A DNA stretch of 64,000 nt from NCBI GenBank assembly GCA_964425225.1, contig CAYRMD010000015.1, positions 1-64,000 on the forward strand, given 5' to 3'. Numbering within the stretch: position 1 is the stretch's first letter; each line of letters starts with the position of its first letter. Made by a program: the position numbers and the translations under genes. This DNA is from BPJU01 sp964425225 (GTDB lineage: Bacteria > Planctomycetota > Planctomycetia > Pirellulales > Pirellulaceae). Shown piece after piece: positions 26,760 through 35,073 of this stretch. Under the pieces are notes generated by a model. It was given only the letters and a program-made list of their open reading frames with translations, did no database searches and was not told the DNA's origin.

Positions 26760-27237
26760 GGTCCGGTCCTTTTCCGCTCTAACCGCACGTGTCCTTTGGG
26801 CTCCTCTTCAATTCCTAGCTGAAGGGTCACAGCCGAAGCAAGTCAACACAGGGTCGTCCGGGAATTTTTTCCAAAATACCAGGCCATATAGTCCCGCTTA
26901 TTACCTACAGACAAACTAAAAAACAGTGGCAGAGTGGAACGTTTGCGATGCCCAAACCGATTACGGAAGCTCTACCGTGTCTAGACCGTTTGGTAACCGC
27001 TGCATTGGAAACCTCCGCCCACTTCGATCGCAGCTCCTATATAATCTACGCCACTGTCAGACGGCTGGTTTGGCCCCGCTCGAAGGCAAGATCTCTACGA
27101 CTAACGATAAGGCTTACTACGTTATATAGAACATGGATAGCGAGGAAAAAACGCGATGGATTGGACAGGTACTCGCTCGACGGTCGGCTTTCCGCGCGCC
27201 ATAATGGTGGCCATGCCATTCACAAAGGTGGAGCCTC
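26760..27237. other. Gene-free stretch upstream of the NDH-2-like gene
   Basis: About 480 bp. A frame from 26948 (MPKPITEALPCLDRLVTAAL...) was considered but has no recognised domain or convincing ribosome-binding site. It should contain the divergent promoters of the DUF1571 and NDH-2 genes, but no -35/-10 pair was clear. Confidence 0.45.
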
Positions 27238-28857
27238 ATGTCCAAGCGGCGCATTTTGATATTGGGTGGAGGATTCGCTGGGATTTACACGGCTCGGACT
27301 CTGGAACGCCTCCTGCCGAGGGATAACAGTTACGAGATTGCACTGGTTAATCGCGAGAATTATTTCGTATTTCAGCCATTGCTTCCGGAAATCGTGTCGG
27401 GTCATGTAAGCATCCTGGATACCGTGAGCTCTATCCGCAGTTTGTTGCGGCGCACTACGTTATATGTACGCGAGGTAGAACAGATCGATCTAGAGCGGCG
27501 CGTGGTTACTCTTGCGCCTGGTATTTTTCCTCGTACCGTGGAGGTACCGTACGATCATTTGGTTTTCGCTCTGGGCAACGTCACCGACTTTCGAGGAATG
27601 CCCGGATTACACGAACATGCTCTTCCGTTCAAGAATGTAGCCGACGCTATTCATCTCAGGAATCACGTAATTCACGTATTAGAGGAGGCTGCGATCGAGT
27701 CGGATGAGGAATTGCGAAAGGAATTGTTGACTTTTGTGGTTGCCGGTGGCGGTTTTTCGGGAGTAGAAGTTGCCGCGGAATTGAATGATTTTCTTCGCAA
27801 AATCGTCAAGCGTCGCTATGCGATCGATCCACGCGAGGTACGGGTTGTTCTGGTCCATTCTGGGCAACGCGTCTTGGAGCGCGAACTCGAGGCGCGTTTA
27901 AGCGAATACGCAACTCGGGTTTTGAAGGCACGCGGAATCGAATTAGTACTGGGACGGCGTTTAAAATCGGCGACTCCGCGAGCCGCAGTGCTTGATAACG
28001 ACGATCGCATCGCAACACGCACCCTGGTGAGCACCGTACCGTCTCTACCACACCCGCTTATCGAGACCTTGGACATTCCCAAACAACGTGGGCGCATTGA
28101 CGTGGATGTATACCTCCGTGTCAAAGAGAATACCACAAACCTGTGGGCGGCAGGTGACTGTGCCTTAGTCCCCGTTCATGGCACGGATCAGTTTTGTCCG
28201 CCTACGGCACAACACGCAGTACGCCAGGGCGCATTGCTGGCACGGAATCTAAGTGCCACCCTGTCTAACAAACCATTGGTTCCGTTTCAATTTCGCGGTT
28301 TGGGAAAACTCGGCTCGCTGGGACATCATCGAGCGGTAGCAGAATTGCCATTACGGATTCGGCTGAGCGGATTTCCGGCCTGGTGCTTGTGGCGATCAGT
28401 ATATTGGTGGAAATTGCCCGGAGCCTTGCGCAAAGTCCGCGTGGGTATCTCCTGGTTTCTCGATCTATTTTTCCCGCCTGATTTGGCTCAATTAAAGCTG
28501 AACCTCTCCCAGGGAGTAGGGCAGGCACATTATGAAGCAGGTGAATACATTTTCCGGCAAGGTGATTGGGGGGACGCCTTGTACATCATTTCGCGCGGCG
28601 AAGTGGACGTCGTCAAAGAAACTCCAGAGGGCGACCAGATCTTGACAACCTTGCATGCCGGTGAAATGTTCGGCGAAGTAGCTTTGTTGCACAAGTCGAC
28701 CCGCACCGCTTCGATCCGTTGTCGCACACCGGTAGATGTGATACTGATTCGACGCGGCGAATTCGGGATGCTGGCCAGCAATGTCCGCACGTTCCGTGAG
28801 AATCTCGAACACCTGGCTGCCGAAAGATTGGCACGTGACCGACCAGCGGCTGATTGA
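27238..28857 (+). CDS. NDH-2-like FAD oxidoreductase fused to a cyclic-nucleotide-binding domain
   Basis: A 539-residue protein. Residues 1 to about 400 are a type II NADH dehydrogenase-like flavoprotein: FAD-binding ILILGGGFAGIYTARTLERL, NRENYFVFQPLLPEIVSG, the NAD-binding VVAGGGFSGVEVAAEL and the FAD-closing NLWAAGDCALVP. A short amphipathic/hydrophobic part (FPAWCLWRSVYWWKLPG) may touch the membrane. Residues of about 420-535 form a CNMP-binding domain: AGEYIFRQGDWGDALYIISR, GEVDVVKE, and the phosphate-binding cassette GEMFGEVALLHKSTRTASIR. The domain suggests allosteric control of NADH:quinone activity by cAMP or cGMP, although many such domains bind other ligands. It is followed after 92 bp by the epimerase gene on the same strand. 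Confidence 0.9.
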   Translation: MSKRRILILGGGFAGIYTARTLERLLPRDNSYEIALVNRENYFVFQPLLPEIVSGHVSILDTVSSIRSLLRRTTLYVREVEQIDLERRVVTLAPGIFPRTVEVPYDHLVFALGNVTDFRGMPGLHEHALPFKNVADAIHLRNHVIHVLEEAAIESDEELRKELLTFVVAGGGFSGVEVAAELNDFLRKIVKRRYAIDPREVRVVLVHSGQRVLERELEARLSEYATRVLKARGIELVLGRRLKSATPRAAVLDNDDRIATRTLVSTVPSLPHPLIETLDIPKQRGRIDVDVYLRVKENTTNLWAAGDCALVPVHGTDQFCPPTAQHAVRQGALLARNLSATLSNKPLVPFQFRGLGKLGSLGHHRAVAELPLRIRLSGFPAWCLWRSVYWWKLPGALRKVRVGISWFLDLFFPPDLAQLKLNLSQGVGQAHYEAGEYIFRQGDWGDALYIISRGEVDVVKETPEGDQILTTLHAGEMFGEVALLHKSTRTASIRCRTPVDVILIRRGEFGMLASNVRTFRENLEHLAAERLARDRPAAD

Positions 28858-28949
28858 GCCACGTATCCGAGCCGCAGCTGTATCAGAAACAGATTGGCAA
28901 TCTTGTTCCACGTCAAGATCGGCTCAATGCCGTCGAGGAATTCCTGGCT

Positions 28950-29999
28950 ATGATCCGAATGCGCGCTTACTACTACCACTTGCCGTTACGCCATACGTTT
29001 ACCATTTCGCGAGGTTCCATAACTGTCCAGCCCACGGTAATTGTTGAACTAAGCGACGACCACGGGAACGCAGGCTATGGGGAAGCTACAATGAACAGCT
29101 ACTACGGTGTCACGGTGGAGCATTTGGTATCGGCGTTGCGGCGCGTAAGACCCCTCGTCGAACAAGAAGACTGGACTGACCCAGAATCGCTATGGGACCG
29201 TTCCAGCTGCCTGCTACACGACTCACCGTTTGCCCTCTGTGCGCTGGACCAGGCTGCTTGGGATTTTTGGGGAAAGCGGCAGCAGCGACCGCTCTATGAG
29301 CTGTGGCAGCTCGACATCCGCCGCATCCCTCCCTCGAACTACACAGTTGGAATCGACACCATTGAACGCATGGTGGAAAAACTGAAGGAGTTTCCCGATT
29401 GGCCAATTTACAAGATTAAATTGGGAACTGCGTACGACCTAGAGATTGTCCGGCGATTGCGGCAAGAAACCAACGCTGTATTTCGTGTCGATGCCAATGG
29501 CGGATGGGACGAGGATCAGACGCTGCAAGTGGCTCCGATCCTGGAACGTCTCGGTGTAGAGTTCATCGAACAACCGTTGCCGCCCGACCAGTGGCAATCC
29601 ATGCGCCGTCTCTACGAGAAATGCCCCTTGCCCCTCATTGCCGACGAAAGTTGCCAGCAGGAGAGTGACGTTGCGCGTTGCCCCGGCTATTTTCACGGCG
29701 TGAACATCAAACTGGTCAAATGCGGGGGACTCACTCCCGCACGGCGCATGATCCACATCGCTCGGCAACTGGGCATGAAGGTAATGGTCGGTTGCATGAC
29801 GGAATCCAGCGTTGGAATCTCTGCCATTGCGCAACTGCTACCGCTATTGGACTACGTCGATATGGATGGAGCGGTGCTCCTCGCCGAAGACATTGCCGAA
29901 GGTGTGCAGCTCATCCGTGGCCAATGCCTTTACCCAAGCCGACCCGGCACGGGGGTACGACTGTTACGGCCAGGGCGGCCCATCGATCTAGGGGCCTAA
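28950..29999 (+). CDS. Enolase-superfamily dipeptide epimerase-like enzyme
   Basis: A 349-residue mandelate racemase/muconate lactonising-type enzyme. Catalytic elements are the KxK pair in YKIKLGT, metal ligands in RVDANGGW, EFIEQPLP and IADESCQ, the second-side Lys in NIKLVKCGG, and CMTESSVG followed by YVDMDGAVLL. This set matches L-Ala-D/L-Glu (dipeptide) epimerases and related DgcA-type racemases. ATG 28950 has GAGGAA nine bases upstream; the frame extends to a TTG overlapping the previous stop but without family sequence. Substrate might be a peptidoglycan-derived dipeptide or an N-acyl-glutamate. A DUF1611 gene, the usual partner of DgcA-type enzymes, lies 1.6 kb away in convergent orientation. 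Confidence 0.88.
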   Translation: MIRMRAYYYHLPLRHTFTISRGSITVQPTVIVELSDDHGNAGYGEATMNSYYGVTVEHLVSALRRVRPLVEQEDWTDPESLWDRSSCLLHDSPFALCALDQAAWDFWGKRQQRPLYELWQLDIRRIPPSNYTVGIDTIERMVEKLKEFPDWPIYKIKLGTAYDLEIVRRLRQETNAVFRVDANGGWDEDQTLQVAPILERLGVEFIEQPLPPDQWQSMRRLYEKCPLPLIADESCQQESDVARCPGYFHGVNIKLVKCGGLTPARRMIHIARQLGMKVMVGCMTESSVGISAIAQLLPLLDYVDMDGAVLLAEDIAEGVQLIRGQCLYPSRPGTGVRLLRPGRPIDLGA

Positions 30000-30202
30000 G
30001 CTCGACTTTTGCCATTGTCTAACTGTCCAAGAGCTTGCTGAACTGTACAGAGCGTAAAATCCCCCATCTCCTCTCGAATTATTGGAATATGCGGGTCTAA
30101 CGCGGGCCCGTGTAAGAAACTCTTTCTCCTATGGATCCATCGCACCGTCTGTGCCACGTTACTGACCGCAGGTGACCTCTTTGAGTAAGCGGCAACCCAA
30201 AC

Positions 30203-30258
30203 GAGCCGCGACCGTCAGGGAGCGGCATCCCAACGATCCCCGACCGTTAGGGAGCGGC
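30203..30258. repeat. Two GC-rich palindromic units in tandem
   Basis: GACCGTCAGGGAGCGGC (30210-30226) and GACCGTTAGGGAGCGGC (30242-30258) lie 32 bp apart. The first is preceded by GAGCCGC, making an imperfect dyad. The same unit occurs in reverse orientation at 15703-15726 and 31284-31306 and degenerate at 63875-63898. The unit is common in planctomycete intergenic DNA and behaves like a REP-type sequence. Confidence 0.65.
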
Positions 30259-30429
30259 AGTATGCGAATCGGGCCAAGTTCTTTCATCGCGTGGGCTTCT
30301 GGACCTGCTCCTACAGGTCGTGTGTTCCCCAGGCGCAGCAACTGCGCGGCGCTAGCGCCTGGGTATGCAGTTTAGCTTAGGCTGTAAGCTTTCTTAAAAA
30401 CCTACGGCACGTTGCTGCCGCAGATGACG

Positions 30430-30452
30430 CACGTACCTACAATCGCGACGCA
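30430..30452. repeat. MITE-like repeat, right-end fragment
   Basis: The sequence ACCTACAATCGCGACGCACA matches the right terminus of the copies at 15.6 and 31.2 kb. No matching left end was found upstream. Confidence 0.5.
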
Positions 30453-30737
30453 CACAGCGTCAACGGTTCGTCACATCGCTCGCCACATCTCGTGCTAGCA
30501 AAACCCGCAAGAAAACGTGTTCCGAACGACAGCGTCAACCAACCTCAACGCGCCTCGCGGCGCGACTTAAGTCATTTCTTCACCAGTCCCATAATTTATC
30601 CGCCGACAATGGTGGATTTCTTCACGTTAGTTGGGAAAGATCCTTATTTCTCCAATATCTCTGCTCTGCCTAAATTATGCATATTGTCTAGACATCATAC
30701 GCGACATATTTGTAGCAGCCTATCAAAACGGAGGGCC

Positions 30738-30800
30738 AAGGTGCGTGTCCCCTCGGCCGAGGTGCCTGTCCCCTCGCCCGAGGTGCCTGTCCCCGGGCTC
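30738..30800. repeat. 21-bp tandem repeat, three units
   Basis: Units start at 30738, 30759 and 30780. The core is GAGGTGCCTGTCCCC with small changes (AAGGTGCGTGTCCCC in the first unit). The sequence resembles the GAGGTACCTGTCC segment inside both MITE-like elements and the GGGGACAGGCACCT-type motifs common in REP-like DNA of many bacteria. Confidence 0.85.
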
Positions 30801-31152
30801 GGTACCACCCCCTTCGATTTATGACTCCGATTATCGACATACTTACGTATGGCATGTTCGCCTGGAACGGTTATGGTGGCTTAAATCACGTTGCCCCATC
30901 GAGCGCACTACAGGGACGTCGCCGCACACGGGGCATTTGGAGATTACTTGAATAACGAGATCGCTGACGCGCGGTGATGCCAATCGGCCCAGATAAGCGC
31001 TAGCAGCCAAAGCCCAACAAGATGTTGTAAGACGCTAGCAAAAGAATCGCTACCAAACGGGTGCACGGCCGCTTTCCGACTGGGAATTCGCGCCGGCGGC
31101 TCGTGGGTTAGGTAACCGTTTGACGGCACCGCACGATTGGTCCACTATAGCA

Positions 31153-31537
31153 GTGCGTGCGTCACATTTGTGGCTAAATAGTTTTAACGCAGAGGCGCAA
31201 CGTAGACGAGAGGTACCTGTCCATTGCCTACTTACGCCTTTGCGCCTCTGCGGAAAATCTCTCTACGCCTTTGCGTTGGATGGGCCGCTCCCTTACGGTG
31301 GCGGCTTTGTTGAGCCCTCGCTCCATGAAACGCCTTTGCCAAGACGCACCCGCAGCGGCTCACGGTGGGTCGGGTCGGAAAAAGGCATAGCTACGCCGGG
31401 CCCGGCAAATACGCGATGGTTTCAACTACCATCAGGACAGATACCCCGTTTCCATTCCTGTCGCGGAGAATAGGCAAACTTCCGCGATGCCCGGCCTGTT
31501 ACCGCAAAGTCCCACCTACAATCAAGACGCACACACA
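31153..31537. mobile_element. MITE-like repeat, copy 2
   Basis: The left terminus GTGCGTGCGTCACATTTG at 31153 and right terminus CCTACAATCAAGACGCACAC near 31515-31534 are imperfect inverted repeats. Inside is a perfect 12-bp inverted repeat, CGCAGAGGCGCA (31188-31199) with TGCGCCTCTGCG (31241-31252), around GAGGTACCTGTCC, then the GC-rich unit at 31284-31306. Both ends and order match copy 1. It carries no transposase, so it would move only with help in trans. Confidence 0.78.
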
Positions 31538-31638
31538 TATTCCATTCTGTTGGCTCGTGCGTCTTTGCGCCTTTGCGTTCAGTTATTTCGTTTTTCAATG
31601 GAAAGAACCGAGCAATGTACGCTTGAAAAAGATCAGCT

Positions 31639-32757
31639 TTAGTCCCGAGGATCTAGACTACAGACGCCCGGCTGGTATGTTTCCGATGCATCGGGAGGCA
31701 ACGCCGCTTCGATTCCCCAACAGCGCCATGGCACCGTATCGCGGAATGCTAGAACAGCATCGATCAATTCGTCGGGACCATGGCGAACCACATCACAGAC
31801 GGGCACCCCAAGCGTGGCACGCACGTACTGGCGTTCGCGTTCTGCCTGCTCCGCTGTGACTTTGGAGCTGTTCATCGATACGGCAATGACGCGCGTGGGC
31901 ATGAAAACTCCTGCCATCATTTCATTGAGCCGCCGGATCTCGGACAGAGGTGGTATCGGCACATGTTCAACACCTGTGACGCGTGTCCGCCCTACTTCGT
32001 AACAAAGTACCAAAGCATGCGGCAGGCATCCGTGTAGCAGTGCCAGCGTTACCCCAGAGTAAGATGGATGCACCAAGCTTCCTTGTCCCTCGATTACCAG
32101 CACCTCATGGTGTTGATTGGCAACAATCAGTTTTTCCACCGCTCCGCTAACAAAATCCGCTACGACGCAATCGATGGGTGCTCCGTCTCCCTCGATCATG
32201 ATTCCAGTCTGTCCTGTGGCGATGAACTTGGCATCCACTCCACGTTGCTTGAGCCCGCGCGTGATCTCGATGGCCGTCAACATCTTTCCCACACTGCAAT
32301 CGTGCCCCACAGTATGGATGCGCAGGCAGTCCGGACGAATGCCCCGGCGGCGGGCTATTGTCTTTTCACGGTTCTTACGCACATCATAAATCGTAGCGCC
32401 ATGTGCTTCGGCCACCTGTCGAAACTCTTCATCATCGGAAAAAAAATCGTGCAACCCAGAAACCAAATACATTCCTCGCCGCAAAGCTTCAAGAATCAAC
32501 GGTCGCCAGGCACTAGGCACGTTGCCTCCTGGTGGCGCTATACCAATAAGTAACGTGTCGGCATCCGGAGCCTCGTCCAGTGAAGCGACGATGGGAACAT
32601 CGTCACCTACTCCCAAAAGCTCGCCAGCACGGCGACCCGCCTGCGTCTTATCCAACACCGCCACTACTTCTGGACGCCGATATCGGATCACCCCAGCGGC
32701 TGTCTTCGCCGTATGGGGATTCGTATGACCTTCGGTGAGAATCACTATGCGAGCCAT
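31639..32757 (-). CDS. DUF1611 P-loop protein (DgcN-like)
   Basis: A 372-residue cytosolic protein. The start at 32757 (MARIVILTEGHTNPHTAKT) has GAGGAG upstream; the frame extends 26 codons further without family sequence. The N-terminal domain shows PEVVAVLDKTQAGR and TLLIGIAPPGG; the C-terminal P-loop domain has TVGHDCSVGKMLTAIEITRG, FIATGQTGIMIEGDG, VLVIEGQGSLVHPSYSGV and VIAVSMNSSK. This is DUF1611. Members of this family paired with enolase-superfamily racemases are described as DgcN, proposed to N-acetylate D-glutamate so that DgcA can racemise it. A comparable role here is inferred from family and the nearby epimerase. Confidence 0.9.
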   Translation of the reverse strand: MARIVILTEGHTNPHTAKTAAGVIRYRRPEVVAVLDKTQAGRRAGELLGVGDDVPIVASLDEAPDADTLLIGIAPPGGNVPSAWRPLILEALRRGMYLVSGLHDFFSDDEEFRQVAEAHGATIYDVRKNREKTIARRRGIRPDCLRIHTVGHDCSVGKMLTAIEITRGLKQRGVDAKFIATGQTGIMIEGDGAPIDCVVADFVSGAVEKLIVANQHHEVLVIEGQGSLVHPSYSGVTLALLHGCLPHALVLCYEVGRTRVTGVEHVPIPPLSEIRRLNEMMAGVFMPTRVIAVSMNSSKVTAEQAERERQYVRATLGVPVCDVVRHGPDELIDAVLAFRDTVPWRCWGIEAALPPDASETYQPGVCSLDPRD

Positions 32758-33663
32758 ACGAAGAACACGCTCCTCACTCCGCGAGCCACTCAAGCACCGA
32801 CGCGCGGCAACCAATCTTCGTAACCCGCGAATCATTGTAAACGAACGTGCCGACCCTGTTGATCACCCGTTACCTCGCCAAATCCCCGATGCTCTAGCCC
32901 CCCCTTCGCATTTCGTAAGTATAGGAGTCTCGCGGTAACGACCGGAAAACGGACTTTGTCACCTAGCCCACCTCTCGTCGGGCTTGGCACGTGGGGCAAA
33001 CGTCGCCTCGCGAAGCCCGCTTACTTACAACAGTGATTGGTGGGCCCACCTTGAAGCACGAACAGCGAACCTACGTAGTGCGACCGATCGCTAAGTTACC
33101 ACGATACCACTTAAGGAAAAGTCCTGTTGCAGAGGCGGATTATCGGTACCCGTTTCACCAATTCCTGGGAATCTCCAGGTTCCTTTGTTCGATTAGTATT
33201 GCCGCCCAATTAAAGTACATGAACGGGCGATCGTCTAGCTAACCGTGCTATTATTTTCTGGCCGTCTTCACGTAACGAAAAAGCATCGACCGTCTTCAAC
33301 GTATCACTTGGGACCTTCCGCTCATCTTTACCAGAACGTAGAGTATTCCATCCTATCGCGTTGGCTTCGCGAGCCGAGAAAGTTTCGATATAACCGGCAT
33401 AACCCACCTGGCCAATACCTGAGGCCTCCTTGTTACTATTGTTACATAAACGGTATACCGTCACACCCGAAAGCCTCATTTAAGCATGCGGGCAACATCC
33501 GTTCTGCCACACTGTCGCCGACTTGAGTCGCAATCTAACTTTTTAAGAGTGTGACCTGGCACAACGCCGACCAGCAAATCCTTCGCGCCGATGAATGGTG
33601 CACCCACATAGGGCACTGGCAACTCGGTTATCTACCCCTGTTCATTAAACCAGGAAGAAAAAC
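32758..33663. other. Gene-free stretch with a possible gene relic
   Basis: About 900 bp. On the minus strand near 33440-33480 a frame reads MRLSGVTVYRLCNN, and the DNA ACGGTATACCGTCACACC closely resembles the nrdJ 3' region (ACGGTACACCGTGACACC at about 6666-6683). Upstream, in another frame, SVAERMLPACLNEAF loosely matches the adjacent nrdJ helix. It may be a decayed ribonucleotide reductase tail; nothing else is supported. Confidence 0.3.
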
Positions 33664-35073
33664 GTGACGTTTGATTCGCTTGCTTTTGCCGTTTTTTTCC
33701 CAGTTGTGTTGTTGGTTTATTATTGCCTTTCTTACCGAAAGCAGAATCTGTTCTTGCTTGTGGCTAGCTATGTTTTTTACGGATGGTGGGATTGGCGCTT
33801 CCTAAGTTTGCTGTTGATCTCGACGATCATCGATTATTTTTGCGGCTGGGCATTGGAAAGCTTTCCGCCGTCAAAGCGGTGGCCGTGGCTACTGACCAGC
33901 GTAATTACCAATCTGTCGATTTTAGGGTTTTTTAAGTATTTCAACTTCTTTGCGGATTCGTTGCAGAATCTCTGTGCGACTTTTGGCTGGGAGCTTTCCC
34001 CGATCACATTGAATATCGTTCTCCCGGTTGGAATATCATTTTACACGTTTCAGACAATGTCTTACACGATCGATGTCTATCGAGGCAAGATGCCGGCCTG
34101 CCGCGACTTTCTTACATTTGCGTTATACGTAAGTTATTTTCCGCAGTTGGTGGCCGGACCGATTGAACGAGCCTCTGCTCTTATTCCACAGTTAGCCCGT
34201 CCCCGGAACCCTGATGTACAGGATTGGTTACAGGGCGCTTGGTTGATTGCATGGGGCCTTTTCAAGAAGGTAGCCGTATCGAACGCATTAGCTCCGACGG
34301 TCGGCGCCGTTTTTCACAATCCGGAACAGACGCACTGGTGGTCACTTACATGGGGCCTTTATTTCTTTGCCGCCCAAATCTATTGTGACTTTAGTGGCTA
34401 TTCAGATATTGCCAGGGGAACCAGTCGGTTACTCGGCATATCGCTCATGCGAAACTTTTGGCATCCATATTTTTCGACAGGCTTTCGTGAATTTTGGCGG
34501 CGGTGGCACATTTCGCTCTCACAGTGGCTTCGTGATTACCTCTACATCCCTTTAGGTGGCAGCCGGTCAGGAACGTGGAGCACGCTTCGAAACCTGATGT
34601 TGACGATGAGTTTGGGTGGGCTGTGGCATGGGGCCGCCTGGCAATTCGTTGCCTGGGGGGTATGGCACGGTGCCCTGTTAGCCGTCGAAAGGTTACTCTG
34701 CGGTGAGTCACCCGTACGTCCCAGCCGCCGTTGGGCCCAAGTGGTTCAGGGTGTCCTAGTGTTTCACGCCGTGTTAGTCGGCTGGCTACTGTTTCGCTGC
34801 CCCTCATGGGCACACGTCGTCCAATTCGTCTCGGGGCTATGCGCGCTACAAGGCGGCGAACAATGGGTGACATTGTTCGAACTCGGAAGATTCCTGGTAT
34901 TGGCAACGATCGTCTTGAGCCTGGATGCAATGGAAGAACGCGTCGGAAGCGAATACGCAATCTTAGAATGGCAATGGTTGGTGCGCGGTCTTACCTGGGG
35001 AACATTGGCTGTCCTATGCGTCGTTTTGGGAGGAATTCATGTTACTGCACCCTTCATCTATTTCCAGTTTTAG
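33664..35073 (+). CDS. MBOAT-family O-acyltransferase (AlgI-like)
   Basis: A 469-residue multi-pass membrane protein. It starts at GTG 33664 (AGGAAG upstream) with the typical AlgI N terminus TFDSLAFAVFFPVVLLVYY and SYVFYGWWDWRFL. Further markers are YFPQLVAGPIERASALIPQ, DFSGYSDIARGTSRLLGI, FREFWRRWHISLSQWLRDY and the catalytic-His segment GGLWHGAAWQFVAWGVWHG. Such proteins carry acyl (often acetyl) groups across the membrane for O-acylation of exported polysaccharides. The SGNH-like gene overlaps its 3' end by 35 bp, forming a two-gene unit for acyl transfer to a surface glycan. No glycan polymerase is present in the window. Confidence 0.93.
   Translation: MTFDSLAFAVFFPVVLLVYYCLSYRKQNLFLLVASYVFYGWWDWRFLSLLLISTIIDYFCGWALESFPPSKRWPWLLTSVITNLSILGFFKYFNFFADSLQNLCATFGWELSPITLNIVLPVGISFYTFQTMSYTIDVYRGKMPACRDFLTFALYVSYFPQLVAGPIERASALIPQLARPRNPDVQDWLQGAWLIAWGLFKKVAVSNALAPTVGAVFHNPEQTHWWSLTWGLYFFAAQIYCDFSGYSDIARGTSRLLGISLMRNFWHPYFSTGFREFWRRWHISLSQWLRDYLYIPLGGSRSGTWSTLRNLMLTMSLGGLWHGAAWQFVAWGVWHGALLAVERLLCGESPVRPSRRWAQVVQGVLVFHAVLVGWLLFRCPSWAHVVQFVSGLCALQGGEQWVTLFELGRFLVLATIVLSLDAMEERVGSEYAILEWQWLVRGLTWGTLAVLCVVLGGIHVTAPFIYFQF

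Larger units (their letters stand above)
30000..31638. other. Repeat-rich gene-free stretch, 1.6 kb
   Basis: No gene is supported across the longest gene-free stretch of the window. It contains two GC-rich palindromic units (30203-30258), a fragment of a MITE-like right end near 30430-30452, a 21-bp tandem repeat (30738-30800), the complete MITE-like copy 2 (31153-31537), and a further arm GTGCGTCTTTGCGCCTTTGC at about 31556. It separates the convergent epimerase and DUF1611 genes. Confidence 0.65.

Noticed and set aside
26948..27259. 103-codon plus-strand frame before the NDH-2-like gene
   Set aside because: Runs into the start of the flavoprotein gene in another frame, weak ribosome-binding site, no domain.
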